Below, piece after piece: positions 7,600 to 15,387 of a stretch of DNA of 23,352 nt (within the stretch, counting starts at the first letter, position 1; each line of letters starts with the position of its first letter). A program made the position numbers and the translations under genes. This stretch comes from Cellvibrionales bacterium (lineage in GTDB: Bacteria > Pseudomonadota > Gammaproteobacteria > Pseudomonadales > JAHEGP01): contig JAHEGP010000014.1 of assembly GCA_024645065.1 (NCBI GenBank), positions 1 to 23,352 on the forward strand, written 5' to 3'. Below the pieces are notes generated by a model, which saw nothing but the letters and a program-made list of their open reading frames with translations, made no database searches and was not told the DNA's origin.

Positions 7600-8838
7600 A
7601 TGCGTTCAATCGCAACACCAGGATACCGCTTTACCATGGGTGTGCTTTTCGCACTGGTGGTCGTGTTGCTGTGGAGTTATGACCTCAACCTTTGGCTTTT
7701 CCACTGGCTCAACAGCTTCGCAACACCGGATAAAGTATTACTGTGGTCGAATGTCACCAACCTGGGTGATGGCTTGCTTGCAGCGGGGATTGGCATCGCT
7801 GTACTGTCGCGTCTGCCACGCAATCTTGCCGCGGTTTTCCTCAATATCGTACTGGTGGGCTTGCTGGTCCAGCTGGGAAAACATGCCGCCAACCTGTTTT
7901 CCCCGGATGCGTTGAATTTGGGGCCGATAGGCGACCTCGGGCTCGATGCGATCAACAGGATTGGGTCCTCGCATGAGAAATTTGGTTTCCCCTCCGGGCA
8001 TAGTGCCGCTGCAGCAGCGCTGGCCACCATCGTCTGCTTGAAAGTACCTTCGCGAAGCATGCGTACCCTGGTCATATTGGCCGCGGCATTGATAGTGCTT
8101 TCCCGGGTGGTGATTGGTTTGCACTGGCCTTCGGACATCGCCGCCGGCGCCTTGCTGGGGGTGCTCGCATCGGTCACCAGTGTCTGGCTGGTTGACAGGG
8201 TATTTGCCGCTCCCGACTATCACGCTCGAATAGGCATTTATTTGTTCGCCATTGTTGTATGTCTGACGCTGTATCAAAATGAGACTGATTTCGATGGTTA
8301 TCCCGGTGTCGACCCGGTCGAATACCTGGTGGCGACAATCGCGCTGCTGCTCTGCGTTTTTCGCCTGGTTGAAACAACCTATCGTCGCTTCCGACTCAGC
8401 ACTAAAATCAAGGACCTCAGCCGCAACGAGCTGGTCGTCTCCTTTGTCAAGTTCGGCGTGGTGGGGGCGAGCGGCTTTATCGTCGATGTCAGTTTTTTCA
8501 CTTTGCTGCATAGCTACTTTGGGCTGGCGGCCGAGTTCGCCCGGGGAATTGCCTACTGGGTGGCCGCAACCTGGAATTGGTTTTTAAACCGCTCCTTCAC
8601 CTTTGCTGCAGCCGAAAAAGAAGCCCGCGCCGGGCAGTGGACAAAGTACCTGCTGATGTGTCTGGTGAGCTTCTTTCCCAACTGGGGTACCTTTACAATT
8701 CTGACCAACGGCAGCGATTTTTTCGCCCGGAATACGCAGTTGGCGCTGGTCGCAGGCGTTGCGGCGGGTATGATATTCAATTTTCTTGGCGCGCGGTTTA
8801 TCATCTTCCGGCATCAATTGAGCAAGGAGCAGGCATGA
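7600..8838 (+). CDS. PAP2 phosphatase - GtrA fusion membrane protein
   Basis: This 412-residue inner-membrane protein has two domains. The N-terminal part (about 45-200) is a PAP2/PgpB-like lipid phosphatase with K94, PSGH at 131-134 and SRVVIGLHWPSD at 168-179; the His134 and His175 equivalents needed for catalysis are present, but the first motif lacks the usual RP pair. After a linker with two further membrane segments, the C-terminal part (about 280-405) is a GtrA-like four-helix domain with the typical KFGVVGASGF start and the NRSFTF motif (330-335). GtrA proteins are thought to move undecaprenyl-phosphate-linked sugars across the membrane. PAP2 enzymes act on prenyl or glycero-phospholipid phosphates. 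One chain may therefore join carrier-lipid dephosphorylation and flipping (inference). Its TGA overlaps the ATG of the next gene by 4 bp. Confidence 0.88.
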   Translation: MRSIATPGYRFTMGVLFALVVVLLWSYDLNLWLFHWLNSFATPDKVLLWSNVTNLGDGLLAAGIGIAVLSRLPRNLAAVFLNIVLVGLLVQLGKHAANLFSPDALNLGPIGDLGLDAINRIGSSHEKFGFPSGHSAAAAALATIVCLKVPSRSMRTLVILAAALIVLSRVVIGLHWPSDIAAGALLGVLASVTSVWLVDRVFAAPDYHARIGIYLFAIVVCLTLYQNETDFDGYPGVDPVEYLVATIALLLCVFRLVETTYRRFRLSTKIKDLSRNELVVSFVKFGVVGASGFIVDVSFFTLLHSYFGLAAEFARGIAYWVAATWNWFLNRSFTFAAAEKEARAGQWTKYLLMCLVSFFPNWGTFTILTNGSDFFARNTQLALVAGVAAGMIFNFLGARFIIFRHQLSKEQA

Positions 8839-10067
8839 AAGTCGATACCATGCGGACCATAGACCGCTATGCCGGCGTGCCTATCTGTTTTTTGCTGGCG
8901 CTTTGTTACCGGCTGGTGTCGTGGTTCTCACCGTCAAAATCCGTGCCGGTGAAGAACGCATTATTTATAGAACTGTCGGAAATGGGAAGTGCCATCATTG
9001 CTGATCCCGCTATGCGAAAATTGCGGGATGATGCCGGAGCGGAACTTTATTTCGTCATTTTCAAAAACAATGCCGTCAGCTTGTCGCTGTTGAACACGGT
9101 GCCGGAGAAAAACATTTTTTGTGTGCGCGACGAAAACCTGGTGACTTTTGCGGTAGATGTATTGCGTTTCCTATGGTGGTGTCGCGAGCGCCGTGTCGAT
9201 ACCGTCATTGACCTCGAACTGTTTTCCCGGGCGACTTCCATTCTCACCGCGCTCTGCGGTGCGTCCAACCGGGTCGGCTTTCATCGCGGCCACGAGGAGG
9301 GCTTGTATCGCGGGAGCTTCCTGACGCACCCGGTGACGTACAATTGCCATATTCATGTGGCGAAAAACTTTATGTCCCTGGTTGTGGCATTGCTGCAGTC
9401 GCAATCCGAAGCGCCCTACAACAAACATCTGGTCAGCGATGCCGATATCAAGCTGGCCCGGGCCAGTATTGGCGAGCAGCAGCAACAAGCTGTCCGGGTG
9501 AGGGTCAACGAGCTTTACCCTCCCTATGCAAGCGGTAACCATCGATTGTTATTGGTAAATGCCAATGCCAGCGATCTGCTGCCCCAGCGGCGCTGGATGC
9601 CGGACCGTTTTGCCAGCGTGATCCGTCTGCTGTTACAGCAGTTCCCCGATTTGCTGGTCATCATGACCGGCTCGTCCGCCGAACGTCCCCAGGCTGGGGA
9701 TATTTGTGATCTGGTTGATGACGCGCGCTGTGTCAATAGCGCCGGCTTTTTCCAGTTTGACGAGTTATTGGCGCTGTACTCGGTGGCGACGGCAATGCTC
9801 AGCAACGATTCCGGGCCTCCCCATTTCGCGTCGGTTACCGCTTTGAAGACCTTTGTTATTTTTGGCCCGGAAACCCCCGCACTGTATGGATCACTGGGCA
9901 ATTCCGAGCCGATCTATGCCGGTTTGGCGTGTTCGCCCTGTGTGAGTGCCGGTAATCACCGTAAAACCAGCTGTACCGACAACCAGTGTTTAAGTGCGAT
10001 TAGCGCCGATCAGGTCGCCAGGCGTTTGAGCGGCTTTCTCAATACCATCGGCAGCGTGTCTGCTTGA
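8835..10067 (+). CDS. glycosyltransferase family 9 (heptosyltransferase-like)
   Basis: This 410-residue GT-B enzyme of the GT9 family is likely to transfer a sugar onto a lipid- or LPS-type acceptor. The N-terminal 31 residues contain a hydrophobic stretch (about 13-31) that may attach it to the membrane. Next come FIELSEMGSAIIADPA (about 44-59), the GT9 N-terminal loop with the Asp of the usual GD missing, and the C-terminal motif SNDSGPPHFAS followed by FGPETP. Near the end is a four-Cys cluster (C-SP-C ... C-TDNQ-C) known from a GT9 subfamily. ATG 8835 is chosen over an upstream in-frame ATG (8577) because AAGGAG lies 5 nt before it and it forms an ATGA overlap with the PAP2-GtrA gene. The two are an operon. 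Donor and acceptor are unknown. Confidence 0.87.
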   Translation: MKVDTMRTIDRYAGVPICFLLALCYRLVSWFSPSKSVPVKNALFIELSEMGSAIIADPAMRKLRDDAGAELYFVIFKNNAVSLSLLNTVPEKNIFCVRDENLVTFAVDVLRFLWWCRERRVDTVIDLELFSRATSILTALCGASNRVGFHRGHEEGLYRGSFLTHPVTYNCHIHVAKNFMSLVVALLQSQSEAPYNKHLVSDADIKLARASIGEQQQQAVRVRVNELYPPYASGNHRLLLVNANASDLLPQRRWMPDRFASVIRLLLQQFPDLLVIMTGSSAERPQAGDICDLVDDARCVNSAGFFQFDELLALYSVATAMLSNDSGPPHFASVTALKTFVIFGPETPALYGSLGNSEPIYAGLACSPCVSAGNHRKTSCTDNQCLSAISADQVARRLSGFLNTIGSVSA

Positions 10068-10081
10068 AGCCCACAGGGCTT
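10067..10081 (+). terminator. small hairpin after the GT9 gene
   Basis: AAGCCC-ACA-GGGCTT forms a 6-bp stem with a 3-nt loop overlapping the stop codon of the glycosyltransferase. It is followed by TGGGG rather than a T-run, so termination is uncertain. Confidence 0.25.
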
Positions 10082-10182
10082 TGGGGTAGAGTACCGCCGC
10101 TTCGTGATTGACGCCTCGTCAAGCGATTCCCTGCAGGCGTCTCGCAAAGATGGCGTCCGGTTTTTACTGTGATCCATCCACC

Positions 10183-10271
10183 GCCTCGGTGGCGAAATTG
10201 GTAGACGCAAGGGATTTAAAATCCCTCGACAGGTAACTGTCGTGCCGGTTCGATTCCGGCCCGAGGCACCA
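10183..10271 (+). tRNA. tRNA-Leu (anticodon UAA)
   Basis: The acceptor arm GCCTCGG (10183-10189) pairs with CCGAGGC (10261-10267), followed by the discriminator A and an encoded CCA (10269-10271). The anticodon stem AGGGA/TCCCT encloses the loop TTTAAAA with anticodon TAA. The D-loop has GGTAGACG, and the long variable arm (CGACAGGTAACTGTCG) is that of a class II tRNA-Leu. The T-arm is GCCGG-TTCGATT-CCGGC. No copy of the tRNA 3' end was seen downstream, so there is no sign of an integrated element. Its promoter is not clear. Confidence 0.97.
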
Positions 10272-10643
10272 TTCCTGACTACATCCAGCCAGGCGTTTTC
10301 TACCGACCAGGCCTGCAGTTCCGAGAATCCCGGCGATACGGGCCGATGCCTGGTACAGCCTGGCGGATGCACCCGATGTTCGACCGTATGCCAGAATTTT
10401 GGTGGAAGTTGGCTCGCGATAAAAAACCATGGGCAGATCCGGGCGGCAAAACTCAATTGTCACCGCCGGGTAGAAATTGCCCCGGCCGAGACAGCTCAAG
10501 CCAGAAAAGGGAAGCCCGGGCCGGGGAAAACCGGCTTGGGTCCGCTGCTGCGCCTCGCGCCATGATCTTTCCGTGGCCAGCTTTGCCGGCCGATAGGCGA
10601 ACTCAAGGGTTCGTTATCCCGGCGACCGAACAGGCGTCGGTAA

Positions 10644-10687
10644 AATAGACCTGCTGCAGGCGATCGTTGCTCTGTTGCCGGTCTATT
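10644..10687 (-). terminator. possible weak terminator after rlmG
   Basis: AATAGACC (10644-10651) and GGTCTATT (10680-10687) form an 8-bp inverted repeat with a 28-nt loop at the 3' end of rlmG. On the minus strand the second arm runs into TTTTA. The long loop makes termination uncertain. The 414-bp gap between the tRNA and rlmG (10272-10685) otherwise shows no recognisable gene. Confidence 0.25.
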
Positions 10688-11849
10688 ATCTCTCCCGGGT
10701 CTTGCGCGCGACATGAACGACAAACTTCCTGTCCCTGTATTGCTCGGTGTAGCCCCCGAAAATGCGTTTCAATTTTGACTGATAGTGCAGGTGGGCGTTA
10801 CCCACGATCCACAGCTGCCCCCCCGGAAGCAAGCACTGATGACTCTGCTTGAGCATGCGCCACGCGATGTGGTCTCCGATGGCATTGCCCTGGTGAAAAG
10901 GCGGGTTGCAGATTATCAGATCGGCGCCATTCAGGCGGAGGCCGTCAAAACAGTCGTTGGCATAGAAATCGGCGCGCGACCCGCTATGCCCCTTGCGCTG
11001 TGACACTCGATCCCAGTTATCCCGTGCCGACGCAATTGCCATGTAGGATTCATCGATGAAGCTCAGCCGAGCATTTGGCTGCAGCAGTCCTGCACCAATG
11101 CCCAGGACTCCATTGCCACAACCCAGGTCGACGATATGACTCGAGTCAGGGAGTTTGTCGCTTACCGCAAGCATGGCGCGGGCGCCAATATCGAGCTGTG
11201 CCCGGGAAAATACATTGGCATGGTTGCCCAGCATCATGTCGGCCTGCTCCCAGTGGTAACTGCTGGGGTACGGCGATTGCGGGGATGTGCCCGTCAGGAC
11301 CTTGTCCAGCTCGGGCAAGATCAAACGCGCTTTTTTGCGCGCCAGTGAAGTTACGGTGGTGCCCAGGTAAGTGTCGAATAATGCTAGCGTACTGCGGTGC
11401 ATCGACCGGGTCATGCCGGCTGCAATCACTACCGAGTGATTGTCGATATGGCCGGCCAGGCCCGCAAGTTGATGCTCCAGCAATGCCAGGGTTCTGGGCA
11501 CCTTGATCAGCACCAGGTCGAACCGGCCAGAGAGCTTTTCGGTCGCTGGGATACATTGCGGTGATTGGTCGAAACCGTTGTGCCTGAGGTTGCCCAGGGT
11601 GGCGCGATGGGCGATAACCGAGTCTCCCCAGCTGACGCAGTTATACCGGGCAAGAGCTATGGCCAAAGCGCCGAACTGGTCATTGACCAGGAGAACACGA
11701 GTTTCCTCATCAGCCGACTTCAGTAGCTCCTCGCTGCCGATGTGGTTCAACAGGTATTCGTCGGCAGCGTCCCACGCCCGCAGGGGGTCGTTAGCCCTCA
11801 GTGGATACCGCTGCAGCTGATAGGAGCCCAGCGCTGTTGTGAAATGCAT
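10686..11849 (-). CDS. rlmG: 23S rRNA (guanine-N2)-methyltransferase RlmG
   Basis: This 387-residue protein has the two-domain architecture of RlmG/RsmC. A degenerate N-terminal methyltransferase-like domain (about 1-190) is followed by an active class I SAM-dependent domain (about 195-385) with the SAM loop DLGCGNGVLG at 241-250 and the catalytic NPPF at 315-318. RlmG methylates N2 of G1835 in 23S rRNA (E. coli numbering). Length and the N-terminal pattern (LRAWDAADEYLL) fit RlmG better than RsmC. A GAGG ribosome binding site about 8 nt before ATG 11849 supports the start. It is a single gene, divergent from the lipoprotein gene. Confidence 0.88.
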   Translation of the reverse strand: MHFTTALGSYQLQRYPLRANDPLRAWDAADEYLLNHIGSEELLKSADEETRVLLVNDQFGALAIALARYNCVSWGDSVIAHRATLGNLRHNGFDQSPQCIPATEKLSGRFDLVLIKVPRTLALLEHQLAGLAGHIDNHSVVIAAGMTRSMHRSTLALFDTYLGTTVTSLARKKARLILPELDKVLTGTSPQSPYPSSYHWEQADMMLGNHANVFSRAQLDIGARAMLAVSDKLPDSSHIVDLGCGNGVLGIGAGLLQPNARLSFIDESYMAIASARDNWDRVSQRKGHSGSRADFYANDCFDGLRLNGADLIICNPPFHQGNAIGDHIAWRMLKQSHQCLLPGGQLWIVGNAHLHYQSKLKRIFGGYTEQYRDRKFVVHVARKTRER

Positions 11850-11923
11850 GTTTCGACCCTCAATCAGTCGGTTACCAGCCAGCGGTCTGCGAGGTGTGAA
11901 GTGATCTGGCTAGCGGATTTTGC

Positions 11924-11935
11924 TATCTTAAGATA
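11924..11935. promoter_or_regulatory. palindrome TATCTTAAGATA between rlmG and the lipoprotein gene
   Basis: This is a perfect 12-bp palindrome in the 247-bp divergent intergenic region, 75 bp from the rlmG start and about 160 bp from the lipoprotein start. It may be an operator or overlap a -10 element (TAAGAT on either strand), but no matching -35 box is clear. Confidence 0.3.
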
Positions 11936-12096
11936 ACGCTGTCCATCGGCTATGACCTCAGCTCGTCAGCGGCCGCATTCACGGATTTTGCAGTTGCATC
12001 CTCGCTGCCGGAAAGTCTGATACCCCGGGTGGATTGGTCAGGCACTATGCAGGTGTGAACTACCAGGCCCATAGAGGGTCTACCAGGAGTTGAGCA

Positions 12097-12741
12097 ATGC
12101 GGTGTGGGGTAAAAATTCCCTTGATGAACGAAATTGGCGATCTGGCGAGCGTGCCCCTGTGCAGAGCGGCACAACGGTCACCTCGGCGCGACGCGCGCGA
12201 CAATCCCTGCCGCCCGGTAATCCGGCTGGCGCTGGTGAGTCTGGTTCCATTGTTCTTTGCCGCCTGCAGTGATCCGGCAATACCGGACGTTGGTAAGCCC
12301 CCCGAAACTGTGTCGCTACAACAACCGGAGCTTAAGCAACAGCAGCCGACCGAAGAAACCCCGGTGCTGAATGCGAAGGCACTGGACGCCGAGCCCGCGA
12401 CGGCAGATGGCGAGGGGGCGACTGTGCCTGCTGCAGACCAGGGCACAGTGAGTGTCGTCATCGAAGACGCGGCCGATGAGTCCCGGGAGGGTGCCAGCTC
12501 GGTAGCGCAGGAGGCACGGGTATTGGACCTCGTTTACAAGCCGGACCCGTCTCACTCAGCAAGCTCGGGTCAGGAACCAACCGGGGATGGTGGCAAGAAG
12601 CTGTTGCCCAATCTGTTTGGGGAGAAGGAGGGCGACGACAAGGTCAACGTTTCCGGTGGCGTCTTTCTTGATGAGGAGCAGCAGGGTGTCCGGAGGTCGA
12701 TCCAGGGTGGCGAAGTGTCGGTCGAGATAAAGACACCCTAG
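12097..12741 (+). CDS. low-complexity putative lipoprotein, function unknown
   Basis: This 214-residue protein matches no family I recognise. A hydrophobic segment (about 42-56) ends in FAAC with C57, a slightly off-consensus lipobox, followed by SD. Outer-membrane sorting is likely, since Asp is not at +2. The n-region is unusually long (about 40 residues, Arg-rich). ATG 12097 is chosen because AGGAG lies 7 nt upstream; ATG 12124 is an alternative. The mature part is acidic, rich in Pro, Gln, Glu and Ala, probably disordered to about residue 140, and ends in a more ordered Gly/Val-rich segment (KLLPNLFGEKEG onward). It is convergent with the DUF4136 gene. Confidence 0.7.
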   Translation: MRCGVKIPLMNEIGDLASVPLCRAAQRSPRRDARDNPCRPVIRLALVSLVPLFFAACSDPAIPDVGKPPETVSLQQPELKQQQPTEETPVLNAKALDAEPATADGEGATVPAADQGTVSVVIEDAADESREGASSVAQEARVLDLVYKPDPSHSASSGQEPTGDGGKKLLPNLFGEKEGDDKVNVSGGVFLDEEQQGVRRSIQGGEVSVEIKTP

Positions 12742-12945
12742 ATGCGCCAGGCGAATATCAATAAAACACATTATAAACAATAATTTGCTAGCTAAATCTC
12801 ACCAAGAAAATGAATTGTTGAATGCGGCGCGATCGGCGTTTGATACGATGGTATTAATGGCTTCCCAGGTCTGCGCCGGTTGCAACCGCGCTCAAGGCTG
12901 CGGGCATGGCATTATAGCTGGATCCATCTGCAGAATTTTGTCGCC

Positions 12946-13530
12946 TCATTGCGGCGGAAAGCCCTCGAGAATGGCTGGCACGACTTCGCGAATGATCTGA
13001 TTGCGCTTGTCCAGGCTCATATCCTGCGATTGGGGCAGGCGTCCCTCGGCAACACCACGCCACACCACCTTGCGTGATCGAGCGTCGATGATATCCAGGA
13101 CAACTGTACCCTCCTTGTAATAAACAGGGCCGGGATTGCCCAGGTTTACGCCCAGGGCCATACTGGTGCCGTAGGTGCCGGTGGCGACGCCGCCATGCAC
13201 CCCGGGTTGGTTGTAGTAGGCATTCATGTCCATCTTCTCATCAGCGGACAGTCGATAATTTACCAGGAATTCAGCGCCGCCGCTGCCCGCAAGGTTCATT
13301 CCCTTTTCCCGCAGAACGGCGTTTGCTGTCTCGCGTATCAACTTGTCGGACGAGTTGTAGCTGCGGTAGTCGGCGGTTCGCGACGGGCTTACATCGTCGT
13401 ACCAGCGATAAGTCTTGTAGCCAGAAAAATCGGTGCCTTCGAAGTAGTCGGTATCGATCGTAAGCTTATTCGCACAGCCGCAGAGCGCGGTGAGAATACA
13501 GGCGATGCCGATAAATGCAGATGTTTTCAA
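12946..13530 (-). CDS. DUF4136 family lipoprotein
   Basis: This protein of about 194 residues is a DUF4136-type cell-envelope lipoprotein of unknown role. A signal peptide ends in the lipobox LCGC with lipidated C19, followed by the typical start ANKLTIDTDY and FSGYKTYRW, and the C-terminal pattern KEGTVVLDIIDARSRKVVWRGVAEG ending in EVVPAILEGFPP. A Gly-rich stretch (about 110-135) lies in the middle. The reading frame has no ATG at the expected place. TTG 13530 gives a normal signal peptide, while ATG 13671 would add 47 residues without function, so a TTG start is preferred although no clear ribosome binding site precedes it. It is divergent from the AarF-like gene. Confidence 0.8.
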   Translation of the reverse strand: MKTSAFIGIACILTALCGCANKLTIDTDYFEGTDFSGYKTYRWYDDVSPSRTADYRSYNSSDKLIRETANAVLREKGMNLAGSGGAEFLVNYRLSADEKMDMNAYYNQPGVHGGVATGTYGTSMALGVNLGNPGPVYYKEGTVVLDIIDARSRKVVWRGVAEGRLPQSQDMSLDKRNQIIREVVPAILEGFPPQ

Positions 13531-13680
13531 GGTAGGGGTCCGGCGAGTATCCAAACTGCGTAGTGTAAAGCAGCGCCGGAAGATTGAAAGACTTTTGATT
13601 CGGTCGCTGCAATACCCCGCAGTTTCCGTCCCGCAACCGGGGAAACAGCATCTGGCAGGCTGCAAAGGCAATAAATCAGG

Positions 13681-13686
13681 TATAAT
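13681..13686 (+). promoter_or_regulatory. consensus -10 box before the AarF-like gene
   Basis: A perfect TATAAT lies 35-40 bp upstream of ATG 13721. No good -35 box is visible at 16-18 bp spacing, so the promoter call rests on the -10 element and position alone. Confidence 0.35.
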
Positions 13687-13720
13687 GGCGAGCTGTCTTC
13701 AATTTCAGTGTGAACCTACT

Positions 13721-15043
13721 ATGACAACAAGCTCCCCCAACGGACTCCCCACCGCTTTAAGTACCATGAGTCAAAGCTTTCGCCTGGCCCGGGCTGGCCT
13801 GCGCGGTGTGCTCAGGGTTGGCCAGACCGTGGGGGTTCTTTCACCCCGGTTGGCCAGGTTACTGTTGCAGCGCCGCAAGCCGGCCGCTCGGGATGTGCGT
13901 GAAGTATTCGAGGAGATGGGTGTCACCTATATCAAGCTGGGGCAGTTGATCGCCAGCTCGCCGTCATTTTTTCCGCGCGAGTATGTCGAGGAATTCCAGG
14001 GCTGCCTCGACCAGACTACACCGATTCCCTTCGACCAGGTCCTCGCCGTCATGGAGGAAGATCTCGAGCGGCCTATCGACGAGCTGTTCCAGTCCATTGA
14101 CCCGAAGCCTCTCGCTTCAGCATCCATCGCCCAGGTGCACGCCGCCACCTTGCTGAGTGGGGAAGATGTGGTGGTGAAGGTACAAAAGCCGGGGATAGAG
14201 AATATTCTGACTACCGATATGAATTTTCTGTTCCTTTCATCGCGTTTGTTTGAGCTGGTCTCGCCGGGCTTGAGCAAGGAGTCCGTGTCCGGGATGGTCT
14301 CCGAGCTGTATGCCTCTATGCTGGACGAGTGCGATTTTATCAAGGAGCGCAAAAACCTCGAGGAATTTGCCCGCTTCCTGCAGCGTAGCGGTAACACCGA
14401 GGTTATTGCGCCGCGGCCCTATCCCGGGGCCTCGAGCAAGAAAGTGCTGACAATGGAGCGATTTTACGGTGTATCACTGACCGATTACGACAACCTGAAA
14501 CAGTATACCAACGACCCGGCGAAAGTATTGATTACCGGTCTCAACACCTGGTTTTCGAGCCTGATGGATTGCGACTTCTTCCATGCTGATCTGCACAGCG
14601 GCAATATTATGTTACTGGAGGATGGGCGCCTGGGTTTTATCGATTTTGGCCTTGTAGGGCACATTGAGCCAAGTACCTGGGAGGCAATGTTCACACTGCT
14701 CGATGGCCTGAGTCATGAAAACTATGCGCAGATTGCCGAATCCATGGTGACCGTTGGTATGACCAGCAAGGATGTCGATACCGCAGCCCTGAGCCGCGAT
14801 ATCGAGCAACTCTTCAAGCGCAGTGAGGCCATGGTGCCCCAGGCAATGACCGACGACATCGGCGACGATATTAACCAACTGTTACTGGAGCTGGCGGATC
14901 TCGGCAAGGCCTATGGGATTCGCTTTCCCCGCTCGTTCACGTTGCTGTTGAAGCAGTTCCTTTATTTCGACCGCTATGTGCAACTGTTGGCGCCAGGTAT
15001 GGACTTGTTTAATGATGAGCGGATTGCGTTGAAGGGCTATTGA
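13721..15043 (+). CDS. AarF/ABC1/UbiB-family kinase-like protein (stand-alone paralog)
   Basis: This 440-residue protein has the UbiB/ABC1 atypical kinase fold. The N-terminal KxGQ motif is at 72-75 (YIKLGQL), the Ala-rich loop ASASIAQVHAA at 132-142, the lysine in VVVKVQKPG near 153, the catalytic loop HADLHSGN with D290 and N295, and the metal-binding IDFG with D308. Members support ubiquinone synthesis or lipid homeostasis, probably as ATPases. The two C-terminal membrane helices of true UbiB are not seen here, and the gene is not next to ubiE or ubiJ, so it is probably a paralog and not ubiB itself. ATG 13721 is chosen as the first Met consistent with the family. Upstream in-frame starts (13490, 13685) overlap the divergent gene or the -10 box. 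Confidence 0.85.
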   Translation: MTTSSPNGLPTALSTMSQSFRLARAGLRGVLRVGQTVGVLSPRLARLLLQRRKPAARDVREVFEEMGVTYIKLGQLIASSPSFFPREYVEEFQGCLDQTTPIPFDQVLAVMEEDLERPIDELFQSIDPKPLASASIAQVHAATLLSGEDVVVKVQKPGIENILTTDMNFLFLSSRLFELVSPGLSKESVSGMVSELYASMLDECDFIKERKNLEEFARFLQRSGNTEVIAPRPYPGASSKKVLTMERFYGVSLTDYDNLKQYTNDPAKVLITGLNTWFSSLMDCDFFHADLHSGNIMLLEDGRLGFIDFGLVGHIEPSTWEAMFTLLDGLSHENYAQIAESMVTVGMTSKDVDTAALSRDIEQLFKRSEAMVPQAMTDDIGDDINQLLLELADLGKAYGIRFPRSFTLLLKQFLYFDRYVQLLAPGMDLFNDERIALKGY

Positions 15044-15090
15044 AAATAATGGGCGGGGGGATTGTAATGGGCAGGGTCGGTATGGCGATG

Positions 15091-15387
15091 CTACTCGTCA
15101 AAGCAGACCTGCCCTTGCAGTACCTGTTCTACCCAGCGGCGATACTTATCGACAAAACGGTTGGTGTCCCAGGCCTGGGATACAGCGGGATCATTAAATA
15201 CCAGTTTTTCCTGGCCACTGATGTAACCCTTGCGCCATAAGCCCCTCAGGTAGTTGCGCAGAACGTGCGCAACCTCTTCCTCGCTGCGGCACAGCTGGGT
15301 TTGTGCCAATACCACGCCATCCTGTTTGATCCAGAATGGCAGCCTGGGGCCACTGTGTGACACTTCGATATGTAGGTAAGCTGACAT
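15091..15387 (-). CDS. 98-residue conserved-looking protein, function unknown
   Basis: This is a small soluble protein that I do not recognise. ATG 15387 is well supported: GGAGG (15399-15395) lies 7 nt upstream, although the open frame runs further up to 15564. The sequence looks like a folded protein, with a beta-type start (SAYLHIEVSHSGPRLPFWIKQ), a helical Glu/Val/Arg middle (SEEEVAHVLRNYLRGLW) and a Trp/Tyr/Arg-rich C-terminal helix (NRFVDKYRRWVEQVL). There is no signal peptide or membrane segment. It is convergent with the AarF-like gene (47-bp gap) and divergent from the phosphofructokinase gene. Confidence 0.7.
   Translation of the reverse strand: MSAYLHIEVSHSGPRLPFWIKQDGVVLAQTQLCRSEEEVAHVLRNYLRGLWRKGYISGQEKLVFNDPAVSQAWDTNRFVDKYRRWVEQVLQGQVCFDE

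Noticed and set aside
8577..8834. 86-residue upstream extension of the GT9 gene
   Set aside because: It lies inside the PAP2-GtrA coding region. ATG 8835 has AAGGAG and an ATGA overlap.
10272..10685. Possible integrated element or gene remnant downstream of tRNA-Leu
   Set aside because: There is no integrase, no repeat of the tRNA 3' end and no coding-like frame. It looks like plain intergenic sequence.
13490..13720. N-terminal extension of the AarF-like protein
   Set aside because: The extension overlaps the start of the divergent DUF4136 gene and the TATAAT box and does not resemble the family.
15040..15240. 66-residue plus-strand open frame after the AarF-like gene
   Set aside because: It is mostly antisense to the 98-residue gene, which has a much better ribosome binding site and residue pattern.
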